NCBI GenBank assembly: GCA_030686995.1
Contig: CM060709.1
Location: forward strand, 19,559,360 to 19,623,359
Source of the DNA: Artemisia argyi
Lineage: Eukaryota > Streptophyta > Magnoliopsida > Asterales > Asteraceae
Direction of reading: 5' to 3'
Length of the DNA stretch: 64,000 bases
Shown one piece after another: positions 10,253 through 21,639 of this stretch; position 1 is the stretch's first letter, and the number at the start of each line of letters is the position of its first letter. The position numbers and the translations under genes were made by a program. The notes beneath the pieces are model-generated. The model was not told where the DNA came from. It saw only the letters and a list, made by a program, of their open reading frames with translations, and made no database searches.

Positions 10253-13200
10253 CTACGAAGTGAAAAGTTTCGGATATCTCTTCCTGAACTCGTCCTCACG
10301 TTCCCACGTAAATTCTGGTCCATGTCGGGAGTTCCAACGAACCTTGACGAGCGGAATGCGACTCCTCTTGAGTCGTTTAACTTCACGATCTAAAATCTCG
10401 ATCGGCTCCTCCACGAAATTCAATTTCTCATCAATACGAATGTCCCTCATTGGAATGACGGGCATTTCATCAGAAAGACATTTCTTCAAATTACTCACGT
10501 GAAACACGTCGTGAACTTTGCTCAGTTCAGACGGTAATTCCAACCTATAAGCCACGGGCCCAATTCTTTCTAAGATCAAGAATGGTCCAATGTAGCGCGG
10601 GTTGAGTTTACCACGTTTCCCGAAACGTATTACACCTTTCCAAGGCGAGACCTTCAGCATCACTTTGTCTCCAACCTGGAACTCCAAAGGTTTACGTCTC
10701 TGATCGGCGTAGCTCTTCTGCCTATCCCTGGCGGCTTGCAACCGATCACGAATCTGGGCTACCTTCTCGGTAGTTTCTAAAATAAGCTCAGGGCCTGTAA
10801 GTTGGCTATCTCCAACTTCTGCCCAACCAATAGGCGAACGACACTTTCTGCCATACAAAGCTTCGAATGGTGCAGCCTTAAGACTTGTGTGGTAGCTGTT
10901 ATTATAGGAGAATTCCGCAAGGGGCAAATACTTCTCCCAGCCTTTACCAAAGTCTATGATGCATGCACGAAGCATATCCTCTAGCGTCTGAATGGTCCTC
11001 TCACTTTGACCATCGGTTTAGGGATGATATGCAGTACTCATATCAAGCCTCGTCCCCAAAGCCGTTTGAAGTGATCGCCACAAAGCTGATGTAAAACGAC
11101 TATCAGGATCCGAAATAATAGATATCGGAACTCCATGACGCGAAATAATTTCCTTCACATACAACCTTGCAAGCTTATCCACACTATCATCTTCACTAAT
11201 AGCTAAGAAATGAGCAGACTTTGTCAGACGATCCACAATTACCCAGATAGCGTCACAACCGCTAGCCGTCCTTGGTAATTTGGTAATGAAGTCCATAGTA
11301 ATCCGCTCCCATTTCCAGACTGGAAGTTCTGGTTGCGTTAGTAGTCCTGACGGTCTCTGGTGTTCAGCCTTAACCTTGGCACATGTCAAGCACTTACTAA
11401 CGTATGATGCTATATTTGCCTTCATATTTGGCCACCAATAGAACTTCTTAAGATCTTGGTACATTTTATCGGAACCAGGGTGAATGGAGTACTTTGACTT
11501 ATGCGACTCATGCAAAATCAATTCTCGAATTTCTCCATGTAACGGTACCCAAATCCGATCTCCAAAACATAATAATCCATCCGAACGCTTAACAAATCCT
11601 TTCTCATTATCAGCCATCCCAAATATGTTCTCGGCAGATCTATTTTCTGCTTTCAATGCTTCTGTTTGAGCTTCGAGTATCTGAGATGGTAATGGCGATA
11701 CGATAGTCATCCCCAATGACTTAACTCGTAATGGTGGTATTCTTTCCTTTCGACTAAGAGCATCAGCAACAACGTTTGCTTTGTCGGGATGGTAGCGAAT
11801 TTCACGATCATAATCGCTTAGCAACTCGATCCAACGTCGTTGTCTCATGTTGAGCTCTTTTTGATTCAAGATGTGTTGTAGACTTTTATGGTCAGTAAAT
11901 ACAACACACTTGGTTCCGTACAAGTAATGTCTCCATATTCTTAAAGCAAAAACCACAGCACCGAGTTCCAAATCATGGGTAGTGTAGTTTTTCTCATGCT
12001 TTTTGAGCTGTCGGGAAGCATAAGCTATCACCTTCTCTCGTTGCATTAACACGGCTCCTAAACCTTTATGTGAGGCGTCACAATAGACGACGAAATCCTC
12101 GTTACCTTCTGGTAACGCTAAGATAGGAGCGCTACACAACATTTTCTTAAGCAATTGAAACGCTTCCTCTTCTTTATCTCCCCATTCATACGTAACACTC
12201 TTTTGAGTCAATTTGGTCAATGGTTTAGCTATCTTCGAAAATCCCTCGATGAATCTTCGGTAATAGCCAGCTAAACCCAAAAATTGACGAACTTCGGTTG
12301 GGGTTGTAGGTGCAGCCCAATCTTTTATTGCTTCAATTTTTGCAGGATCCACGTGGACTCCTTGTCTATCAATCACGTGACCCAAAAATTGTACAGTCGG
12401 AATCCAAAATTCACATTTCGCAAACTTGGCATAAAGTTTCTCCTTCCTGAGCAATTCCAAAATGAGTCTTAAATGCTCCTCATGCTCTTTCTCACTCTTT
12501 GAATAAATCAGAATGTCATCGATGAATACAATCACGAATTTATCCAAGTATGGCTTACACACACGATTCATGAGATCCATGAATATGGCTGGTGCGTTAG
12601 TCAACCCAAACGGCATCACCTGAAACTTGTAATGCCCGTAACGGGTTCTGAAAGCCGTTTTTGGAATATCCTCCTTACGAACTCGAAGTTGATGATATCC
12701 CGATCTCAAATCGATCTTCGAATACACACTTGATCCTTGAAGTTGATCGAACAAATCATCGATCCTAGGTAACGGGTATCGATTCTTCACCGTTAACCTA
12801 TTCAACTCTCTATAGTCAATACACATACGAAACGATCCATCCTTCTTTTTCACAAACAGGACTGGGGCTCCCCAAGGTGATGAACTTGGTCTTATGAATC
12901 CCTTTTCGGCTAACTCCGTCAATTGTTTCGACAACTCTTCCAGTTCGGTAGGTGCAAGACGATAAGGTGCTCGTGCTACAGGTGCAGCACCGGGTATCAA
13001 CTCAATCTGAAACTCCACTTGTCTAGTCGGTGGAATTCCCGGCAAATCATCGGGAAACACATCAGGAAAATCACGAACTATAGGCACATCTCCAATGCAC
13101 CTTTCCTTTTTCTTCGTCTCTCCCTTCTCAGAAATTTGAGCTAAGAAAAGATAACATCCCTTCTCCATTAGCTTCGGTAACTTAGTGCAAGAAATCACCG

Positions 13201-13408
13201 CTAATCGGGATGGGCTCCTAGAATCCTTTCGGTCTCCTAGTATATTTAGGACCTCCTTTCCATATGGTACACGCACGATCTTCTCGTCGCAAAGTATGTG
13301 AGCACGATACTTCGACAACCAATCCATACCAATGATTACATCAAAACTTCCTAACGTGACGGGTAGAAATCTATGTTGAAAGGGTGGTTCAAGAAATTTA
13401 GTGTACAA
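10253..13408 (-). pseudogene. Gypsy pol: reverse transcriptase, RNase H, integrase, chromodomain-like end
   Basis: A single minus-strand frame with one internal stop (TAA, 11018-11020). In order: the end of the protease/linker ([20 protein letters not shown]), reverse transcriptase with FIDDILIYS, RNase H with [14 protein letters not shown], integrase zinc finger ([19 protein letters not shown] ... CLTCAKVK), integrase catalytic core with TMDFITKLP and IISDPDSRF. The usual Arg before the second catalytic Asp is Pro here. After the stop come [12 protein letters not shown] (third catalytic residue), the [19 protein letters not shown] domain, and a chromodomain-like end [20 protein letters not shown]. 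The frame begins without its own proper start: it is offset by one base from gag-protease, overlapping it at 13351-13408. The stop cuts integrase before its last catalytic residue, so this copy should not integrate without help. Confidence 0.92.
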
Positions 13409-14946
13409 CCGCGAATGATGGTATTAATCCTTTCTAGGTTTCCATTAGCTAACTCAATATCATATTCAATTCCTAAGGCCATAGGGGGTTTCTCTAGTAA
13501 GGGTGCAAATGTAGTGGACACAAAACTCCTATCGGCACCAGTATCAAACAGTATGGAAGCATAACGATTATTGAGAAGGAACGTACCAGTAACGACGTTC
13601 GGATCTTCTCCTCTCTCGTTCCCGAGTGCATACACTCTTCCTTGAGCAGCTCCAGCTTCCACACGTTGGTCCCCATTGTCTTGTCGTCCACGATTTCCTC
13701 CAGCTCCACGGTTTCCATAATTGTACCCATTACCACCCGAGCCTTGATTCCCACGGTTCCGCGATTCTCTACACTCATTCCTATAGTGTCCCTTCTTTCC
13801 ACACCCATAACAGGTAACATCTGCCTTGTTTCTCATCTCAGGAGCAGCTTGAACCATTGCAAGAGGTCGAGCTCTACAGTCCTTAGCTGTATGTCCTTTC
13901 CTTGAGCAATTCTGGCATGTCACACTACACCATCCGGTGTGATGCTGATGGCAACGATCACACTTGGGTGCATCACTGTTCTGATTCTTCTTATTTCCAT
14001 TCCCAATAGCATAAGCCTTAGCTTGTCTCTTGCTTCGGTGATCATTACTCTTAGAGTGACGGTCTCTCTTTCTCTTTCCATTCTTCTCCTTATTAGCTTC
14101 TTCTAATTCCAACGAATCCATAAGTTGTTGAGCAATTGTGATTGCCTCATGGATGTTTGCAGGCCTAGCAGAAATTACATCATTCCTCGTAGCTACAGGC
14201 AATCCATCAGTATACCTCTCAATCTTTTGAGTCTCGGTTTTCACCATATCAGGGCACAACAAGGCTAGCTCCTGGTAACGACGATTGTAAGTCGTCATAT
14301 CATTACCTTTCACCTTGTGGTTCCAAAACTCAATCTCTAGCTTCTTGACCTCATTCCTTGGGCAATAAGTCTGAATCAACAAGGACTTAAATTGCTCCCA
14401 AGTCATAGCATATGCTACATCACTCCCAACTGCATTTCGGTAGTTGTTCCACCAAGTCAAAGCTTCATCCTTGAAAGTAAAAGAAGCAAACTTTACTTTC
14501 GCATTCTCCGCACAACCACTGACATTAAACACTGACTCAGTCTTCTCAATCCATCTAACTAAGTAAACCACTCCCTCATATCCACCAAACTCAATGGGTC
14601 CACAAATCTTGAATTCCTTATAATGACATCCATTAGCACGAACAGGTGGAAAAGTTCCAGCAGAATTGTTGGAATGGTTTGACTCAGCGAGTAGTTCAGC
14701 AACTCTTTGCTCCACGAGTTGGTTGATCATTGCTTGATCCACAGTAGGTGCATTAAGTGGAACATGACCATTGTCTCCCTGAACATCAACATTTTGATTC
14801 CTGTTGTTACGGTTAGTGGTGTCCAAGTTGTCAGGAGTAGGGGTTTCAACATTTCGAGTAGGTCGACGACCTCGACGAGCAGGAGTAGGAGTAGTCACAG
14901 CAGGACCAGTCCTGGTAGACCTAACAGGGTTTCGACGGGGTGCCAT
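13351..14946 (-). CDS. Gypsy gag-protease (531 codons)
   Basis: It starts at the ATG whose first codons read [15 protein letters not shown] and runs to a stop at 13351. About residues 100-270 form the retrotransposon gag domain ([19 protein letters not shown] ... [19 protein letters not shown]). A basic linker ([20 protein letters not shown]) is followed by two CCHC zinc knuckles, [14 protein letters not shown] and [14 protein letters not shown], that bind RNA. The aspartic protease follows, with active site [13 protein letters not shown]. The last residues (FYPSR) are out of frame: the homologous frame continues in pol, one base offset, at a run of T. Clade relatives usually have one continuous gag-pol, so a single-base deletion is likelier than programmed frameshifting, but both are possible. 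Confidence 0.92.
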   Translation of the reverse strand: MAPRRNPVRSTRTGPAVTTPTPARRGRRPTRNVETPTPDNLDTTNRNNRNQNVDVQGDNGHVPLNAPTVDQAMINQLVEQRVAELLAESNHSNNSAGTFPPVRANGCHYKEFKICGPIEFGGYEGVVYLVRWIEKTESVFNVSGCAENAKVKFASFTFKDEALTWWNNYRNAVGSDVAYAMTWEQFKSLLIQTYCPRNEVKKLEIEFWNHKVKGNDMTTYNRRYQELALLCPDMVKTETQKIERYTDGLPVATRNDVISARPANIHEAITIAQQLMDSLELEEANKEKNGKRKRDRHSKSNDHRSKRQAKAYAIGNGNKKNQNSDAPKCDRCHQHHTGWCSVTCQNCSRKGHTAKDCRARPLAMVQAAPEMRNKADVTCYGCGKKGHYRNECRESRNRGNQGSGGNGYNYGNRGAGGNRGRQDNGDQRVEAGAAQGRVYALGNERGEDPNVVTGTFLLNNRYASILFDTGADRSFVSTTFAPLLEKPPMALGIEYDIELANGNLERINTIIRGCTLNFLNHPFNIDFYPSR

Positions 14947-15298
14947 TGATCTGTAACATCACACAAGTTCATAAATCTCCATTAGAACTTATCGACATGC
15001 TCAACCAAACATCTCAACAAAATCAAGTCATAGCAAGAATGGCAACGACACGCTATGTAATAATAAGCGAATAAGGACTCAATTTCCATAACACCCAAAA
15101 TCACATAATATCATATACTAACAACCATCAATCATACAATAGCGATCTAACATCGTTCCAACCATCGGATAACACCAAACATACTAATCGTTCCAAAAGA
15201 GACGAATACCAAACAAAATACATCAAAATATGGTAACTAGCTTTTCTAACCGAACACCCCTCGGCTAAGAAAGCAACAAGATAATATAACTCAAGTAA

Positions 15299-16381
15299 CT
15301 AGCCACGGGGCTGACGGAGAATCCTCAACTCCTGCCTCAAGCCATCAAGATCCCTCCATAACGATCCTAACTCCACGCTATGGGTGTCTCGGTCTCTCTT
15401 GAGGTCAGCCACCTCCTTCTCTAGCTCGGCATTCCTTTGCCAAAGCTTGCGGTCGGCCTCACGAGCAGTAATAAATCCTCGCTGAATACTATCGATATGC
15501 TCATGTACCTCCATCAAAACTCTCCTCATCTCGGTAACCCTCCTCTCAGCCATAACCATATCAACCCTCAACTGCCCAATAAACTCAACAGTCACTCTAT
15601 CAATCCGCTCAGATAAATGAGTAACTCTCTCACCAAGAGCCGTAATCTGAGTCCACAACCTGCCAATCTCACCTAACTCTGCATGCTCAGCAGAAACCTC
15701 AGAAGGTGCATCCGACTCAACGGGACTACCAGGCGGCAACTCAAACAAGAACGGATGATCAGGTGAATCGGGCTCCTCAGCCTGAGCTGGTGGTGCTAAC
15801 TCATCATCATCATCAGGCATCTCATCCTCCTGAGGGTCATCCTCCTCCTCAGGGTCATCATCATCACCATGCTCAGCCTCCTGAGGGTCATCCTCCCGCT
15901 CAGGGTCATCAGCCTCATCCTCACCCTCGTACTTCTCCTCCTCATCGGAAGAGTACCTCATCACTCGTCGTCTCCTACTAGGTGAACCATGTGGAGATGT
16001 AGTAGGTGATCTAGGACGACGACGCAATGATGTGGGTGGCGCCTCAGACAGAAGAGAATGAGCATCAATCTGTAAAGGTGATGGAGTAGGGCGTACCGAC
16101 ATGCATGCTGTAGCTCGGTGGGCAAAGCGTGGTGCCACACGAGCCAAAGCCTGATGAAGAGTAAGCTGCCTCGATGTACCAGGGAGCCCTAGAGAAGATG
16201 AGGGTCCCTGCGTAGATGCAGCAGGTAGTGCTGAAGTAGAAGCTGCCTGTGACACAATAGCTGTAGACATGGCCATCTGGTAAGGGTCATCAGATGCCAT
16301 AGTGGACTGTGCAGGTAAAACTGGTGCAGTAAGGATGTCCTCGACGACATCAGGCATATGGGAGGCCATAGTCTGTGACAA
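15299..16381 (-). CDS. Extra ORF upstream of gag in gypsy element: acidic coiled-coil protein
   Basis: A 360-codon uninterrupted frame between the primer-binding site and gag (352 bp before the gag ATG), on the same strand as gag. The N-terminal about 110 residues are Ala/Ser/Thr/Pro rich. Next is a basic Arg/Ser patch (about 115-140, including SPSRRRRVMRYSS) that could be a nuclear localisation signal. An extremely acidic stretch with repeats of the EEDDPQEDE type (about 142-200) follows, then a heptad-like coiled coil (about 225-355, for example HLSERIDRVTVEF and NAELEKEVADLKRDRD). I recognise no catalytic domain. The Tekay/Del elements I know lack such a gene, although other gypsy lineages (Tat/Ogre type) carry extra ORFs here. 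The intact frame in a copy with a broken pol suggests it is a real element gene. Function unknown. Confidence 0.75.
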   Translation of the reverse strand: MSQTMASHMPDVVEDILTAPVLPAQSTMASDDPYQMAMSTAIVSQAASTSALPAASTQGPSSSLGLPGTSRQLTLHQALARVAPRFAHRATACMSVRPTPSPLQIDAHSLLSEAPPTSLRRRPRSPTTSPHGSPSRRRRVMRYSSDEEEKYEGEDEADDPEREDDPQEAEHGDDDDPEEEDDPQEDEMPDDDDELAPPAQAEEPDSPDHPFLFELPPGSPVESDAPSEVSAEHAELGEIGRLWTQITALGERVTHLSERIDRVTVEFIGQLRVDMVMAERRVTEMRRVLMEVHEHIDSIQRGFITAREADRKLWQRNAELEKEVADLKRDRDTHSVELGSLWRDLDGLRQELRILRQPRG

Positions 16382-16718
16382 CGGCGTAGGGTAGGTGTAA
16401 GTGTTTCAAAACAACTTAAATCACAACTCATAAAATCGTACCAAATATGCACATCAAATAGTACCATATAATCTCAATAAAAGGATTTCAAACACCGCAT
16501 TTCTAAAAATGTTTATAAAACATATAGACCATATAAATCCTCAAGAACGCCATCTTAATACTAAAATCCATAAACCTCAAATCATCTCAAATATCTCATA
16601 ATACCTCAATTAATAGAAGATGCTTCGGCTTGGCGGGCTGGCGGGCGGTAGTCAAGGATCATTTTCTATAAAAATACGGTTATAGTTTAGGCGTTTATTT
16701 ACCTAGTTCTCTATAACC

Positions 16719-16733
16719 TTGGCTCTGATACCA
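16719..16733 (-). promoter_or_regulatory. Gypsy primer-binding site (initiator Met tRNA)
   Basis: Minus-strand TGGTATCAGAGCCAA lies three bases inside the 5' LTR, a perfect match to the plant initiator-methionine tRNA primer site known from many LTR retrotransposons. Confidence 0.9.
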
Positions 16734-16736
16734 ATC

Positions 16737-19700
16737 TGTAACACCCCCAAAATTTGATACAGCGGAAGACTCAACAAGCTTTCGCTGTGCTACGGGGATT
16801 GGTATCCAACACAAGACAATATAGAACGAGATAAAGTAAACATAGTAAAAACACAACCAAATACGGGGTTTTAAGGTTTACATTTATCACAACATCACTC
16901 AGAGTTAGGCCCAAAATAAAATAACAATAGGTCCAAATTTAATTATCAGAGTTTAGAAAATATAGATCCATAACCGTGTGCCACAGCCGAGCCTTCCAAT
17001 CCAAGCATGCACCTCAACACTTAATTACCTGAGAAAACGTGCTAAAAGTCAGCTTTCGCTGGTGAGATCATAGGTTTAATTTCAACTAATAATATAGTGG
17101 ACATGTACGCAAAACGCTTGCTAGCTAGACTAAGGATTCGCTAAAAGCCTGCGGATACCCTCCGCTCTCAACATGACACACGGAAACCCTTCCGTAATAG
17201 CCAAAACACACGGATACCCTTCCGTAACAACATAAGTATTCGGGTAACCCCCGCAATACCAATAATTACTCGGATAACCTCCGAAGTAATAATAACCTAT
17301 AGGTGCACACTATGGTATCTAATAAGTCAACCTTGAATAGTACACACGAAACTACGTGACTAAAGCTGACAATCCAAATAAGCCAACCTTGAATAGTACA
17401 CACAACGAATATGTGACTAAAGCTGACAATCTAAATAACCAAATAAGCCAACCTTGAATAGTACACACAAAAGGTGTGACTAAAGCTGACAATAGATCCT
17501 AGTCCATACGCATAGCAAGTTTTAGAAAGAATATAAAAGCGATAATAGTCCACGTAAAATGATTTGCACGTTTCTCACCCCAATCGTTGAAAACATAGTT
17601 CAAGAGTAAAAAGTGGGGCTATGACTCACCTCAAGTCCAGAAATATAGCAAGACGAGGTAGGTAGCAATAAGATGTATGATAACTCACGAAACAGCAACT
17701 ACGGACTTGGCACGACCTAACAATATTAACTCTTTCAGAAATCATTTCCTCAAATATATAATATTCCCAAACCCGGACGAGAATCCGTTTTATTACCGAA
17801 AATCCATTTCGTATTAGTTTGGTGTATTTGCGTTTGGTATCCATACGGGTGGTGGGTCGACTCAAAACAAACCAACAAGATCACACGTAGAACATATAAT
17901 AAACTATAGATCTAATATTAGCCCAATATATCATTTAAATAAATCGCCAAAGTTTACCAAATCCGTCGATTTGATAATCCTCATATTTATTTACGTAATA
18001 TACCGTTCCAAGATTACACCCAATCTAAAGCACATATAAAGCACATAGCACGTAATTACTATATAGTATATATCATAGTTTAATAAATTCCTCGTATATA
18101 TCGTCAAATTGGCCAGATTTCCCGATATATACATTCGCAATCTATTACCCTTTACATATACTACAACCTATGGGCGTCGTAGGATACGATGCCCACTAAT
18201 ATATTCGTTTCATATAACCAAACAACCCGGCTCAACCTTACGGTTGGGTGGTTATTTACTTATAGAAAACGTCTATATTAGTCGTCATATATCTGAGACA
18301 ACACGAATGTCGCAAATAATAACTTACCTGGACCCGAGTGACGACAATTTCGCCTAACTCAATAAGTTTATTCATTATATATCCAAAATGACTTTTTATT
18401 AAACGTTTCATAATTGTCGGGAGTTTCCCGTTTATAACACAATTTCTAATAATAATAATACGTTTACTTAATATTACGCCACTTTCGTAGCCTAATATGT
18501 ATCTAATCGTATTATTTATAATACGACTCGTGATTATTATTATTATTAATATACGCGTTTATATAGTTATATATACGTTACTCACGTATATACTTTCGTA
18601 TAAACGTTCATATTACTAATAATTATTATTACGAGTTTTATTATTCTCGTTTTACTTTTAATATTTATTGAGTTACACGAAATGGTCATATGTCCGAGTC
18701 ATGACTCTCGGCTCATTGTCCAAGTCCAATAATAAACCAAAGTCATAAATAATAAACTCCGTCCAATCACAATCTCAACCACGGGCTACAACAATAAGGT
18801 CCGACTACGGTACCCGACTAACCTATCTCCGTCATCTAGCGACCGTCTCATAACCGGTCCTCATCCACAATTACCAATCGCCAACAACAACTCAATATCG
18901 AATCATAACCAATAACCAATATCCACTTCGACCAAAGTATACGGCCGAGAAATAATACCACAACAACCATATATACCAACGACAATTATAACCAAAAATA
19001 ATATAACACTTAGTTCACATTTATTCACAAAATAACATTAACCAAATTGGTGTTCGGGTCGGTTTACCAAGCCGAACCCGAGGCCATACGACTCAATTGA
19101 GTCTCGGCCACAACACAAGCCAAACATAGCTCACTTGAGCTAACCAAATAAATCACGTAACCCATTCGACCCAAAATGGTCCATTCGGTAACCAAAATGG
19201 TATTCGGCTAAGAGCCGCGACTCAAAGAGTCGAACCACAAAAATCATACGAGCCAAAGGCTCGAACCATACTCAATCGAGAACCCCCCTTGAGGTCTCGG
19301 TATGGCCAAAAAGTACAAGAACAAGGAACCCCGAGACCACATGGTCTCGGCTAGCTTCGGGTCGAGGTCACAACACCCTCGACAACACTACACCCATAAC
19401 AATCAATCATTCACAAAGACCATAGCCACACAAGGCTCGAATCAAGAAACAATAAAAATAAGCCGAGAGCTCGCTCTCGGTTCCAAGTCGACCACGACCC
19501 AAACCCACGAAACCCGGATACCAAACAATCTTTTATTCACAAAACATCATTCCCATTCGAATACCCATTCGATTTTCCAATAAATCATGTATGTAGCCAC
19601 GAATGAAACCAATTCGTGGCTCCCAAAACTCATGAAAAAGCTTCTCCTCACCTTCTAAATCCTCCAAAAGCACGGATCTAGTAAAGTACCAAAAATTCGA

Positions 19701-20436
19701 ACGTAAAACTCTAGATTTGGTGGTGTTAATGTGGGTTTTAGGGCAAGTTTCTTATACCAAAAGAAAGAGGGGAAAGAGAGGAATAAAATGGTGGTTTTAG
19801 TTTTGTTGGGTGGCCGGATATACGGCGGTGGTGGCCGGAATAGTGTCGGCGGCGGCTAGGGTTTTTGTTGGGGAAGAAATAGTTGAGAGAGAGAGATAAG
19901 AATGAGTGAGTGTGAGTTTGTGTTGGTGTGTGTGTAAAACCGGGCCAAGCGCCCTTTTATTAACTTTTTTTTTTTTTTTTTTTAAAAAAAGGTAATATTA
20001 ATAATAATAATAAGAGTAATAATAATAATGGTAATAATAGAGATATTATTACGGTTGAGCGGGTAACACGGGTAGATGTAAAAACACGAGGCCCGAACCC
20101 GAACTCAATTTTAAAACTTTCTTATCACACGAGAACCTCTCATAATTAATTAAAATAATAACGGCTCGTTAAGACGAATCATAAAATTATGTTAGGTAAT
20201 CCTAGTGCCAAAGTCAACGTAGTGCCAAGTGAGAATTCAAATATACATCACCGATCACATAATCAAAAACGAATTATGAACATAATTCACGAATACCATA
20301 ACGTCATTAAATAAAATTTCCATAAAATAGGTCTTACAAGTTCGTTGTGAAATGAAAATTTCAAATAAAAATTATAAACGAACTTATATCGAAATGCGGA
20401 TTTTTAAAATGGCTCCCTAAACTGCCGGTTGTCACA
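16737..20436 (-). mobile_element. 5' LTR of the gypsy element
   Basis: 3700 bp, nearly identical to 6489-10197. It holds the promoter for the element, which I cannot place precisely. The outer end at 20436 is followed by TTGAC and then F-box/LRR upstream sequence. Confidence 0.93.
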
Positions 20437-20441
20437 TTGAC

Positions 20442-20613
20442 TAATTAGAAACTACATGTTACCAAGTTTTCTTCTTCGTTCTTGAACGTTTGATAAAATA
20501 GAAAAAACTATAAAGAGGGTTCACCTGTTTACTTTTCACCGTGAGACGCTGGTTCAAATTTCATTGTTTTAACTAAGTTTTTAAAAAAATTAACATATCT
20601 ATATGTACACGTG
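20442..20613 (+). promoter_or_regulatory. Upstream region of F-box/LRR copy 2
   Basis: GAAACTACATGTTACCAAG and the tract ending CTTTTCACCGTGAGAC match the upstream region of copy 3 (23318-23420). A G-box CACGTG lies at 20608-20613, as in the intact copies. The region lost the stretch between the G-box and the start codon. Confidence 0.6.
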
Positions 20614-21188
20614 AGAGGGGATGAGATCTTCTCCATTTTTAAACGAATTTCCAACGAAGAGGAGAAAAAAAAAATCATTTTCTAATGTTTGCAAGAAGTT
20701 CTCGAAAGTTGCATCTTTTCACCTTCGGTCGTTACGCACTATGTTTCCTGATTTCTTATATGATACATTAATTGTATCCCCGAAAATGATCTTATTTGAA
20801 TGTGGCGTACCACTGTCGAACAACCACATGAAACTGATAGCCGAGTCATGCCCCAATATCGAGCACCTAAATCTTTTTCTTTCGCCTGGCCTTGGTCATG
20901 AGGTAGGTAAGTTGGAGTTTGATGGTGTTGGCTTGTGTGCAATCGATGAGACTTGTAACATTTGGTTTATGTGAATCTTGGTGGGAGGTAACGCTTTAAG
21001 GACATAGGAATTGGTTCCCTAGTAAGATCATGCAAGAATTTAAGAGAATTAGCTTTGGTGAAGTGTATAAATGTCACTGACAAATCACTGAATATGATCG
21101 GAGAAGCAACTCATCTAAAAAGGTTAGATTTCGATGGTTGTTCTTTGATTACTGATTTGGGTTTCAAGTATTTGCCGAATGGAGGCCT

Positions 21189-21219
<31 letters not shown>

Positions 21220-21639
21220 TGCCAAATGGAGATTTAAAGTGTTCTTTGATGGAGCTTGATCTGAATAAAGGTAATAGGATTACTAGATAATGGAATTATC
21301 CACTTGAAGAAATTGGTAAGTCTAAGAATTTTGTGTTTGTCTAGGTGTGGGGCTAATCTCACCGACTATGGGGATGTGGCCCTATGTGAGCTCCCAAATC
21401 TTTAGATACTATATTTGGATTTCTTGATGAATATAACAGACATTTCATTGCTTGAAATTGCTCGCAAGTGTTTGAAGATGCCGGTGTTAAGTTTGAGGGT
21501 TGTAAAAGAATTACCAGTGTTGGTTTACATGCTTTTTATGGTCATCAAACCAATTACTATGTCCTGCACAAATCTCAGGTGTCTTCATTTCAGTAGGAGT
21601 ATGAAGAAGCTGATGCCAGATGCAGGTTATGAGTCCTAA
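20614..21639 (+). pseudogene. F-box/LRR gene copy 2, degenerate
   Basis: Homology to the intact copy runs from DEIF-type F-box codons to the last codons near 21637. Damage seen: the ATG and first codons are deleted (GTGAGAGGGGATGAGATC replaces the longer sequence), so the ATG at 20621 is in a shifted frame; an A-run indel restores the frame; a deletion near 20955 produces a stop after TCNIWFM; a poly(A) insertion splits an LRR at 21185-21219; a stop lies in the codons around 21289 and another in TCTTTAGATACT near 21402. The LRR signature is still readable (NVTDKSLNMIGEATHLKRLD, GCSLITDLGFKYL). It cannot encode the family protein. Confidence 0.9.
21185..21219 (+). mobile_element. Poly(A) retroinsertion with 12-bp TSD in copy 2
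   Basis: GCCTTTCT plus about 27 A, bracketed by TGCCGAATGGAG (21173-21184) and TGCCAAATGGAG (21220-21231). Paralogous genes have this sequence once. It is a dead-on-arrival product of LINE-type target-primed reverse transcription with almost no body. Confidence 0.75.

Larger units (their letters stand above)
6489..20436 (-). mobile_element. Complete Ty3-gypsy chromovirus-like LTR retrotransposon (Tekay/Del type)
   Basis: A 13.9 kb element on the minus strand, flanked by target duplication TTGAC (6484-6488 and 20437-20441). The gene-upstream spacer at 23300-23330 reads through this site without an element, so the empty site is confirmed. Order along the minus strand: 5' LTR 16737-20436, Met-tRNA primer site, an extra ORF (15299-16381), gag with two zinc knuckles and protease, RT-RNase H-integrase with a C-terminal chromodomain-like segment, polypurine tract, 3' LTR 6489-10197. 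Very long LTRs and the chromodomain-like end fit the Tekay/Del chromoviruses. I see only about ten substitutions between its two 3.7 kb LTRs, so it inserted recently. Its pol is broken by a frameshift and a stop. Confidence 0.95.

Noticed and set aside
15706..15981. His/Pro-rich plus-strand frame
   Set aside because: Shadow of the acidic repeat of the minus-strand upstream ORF; no independent support.
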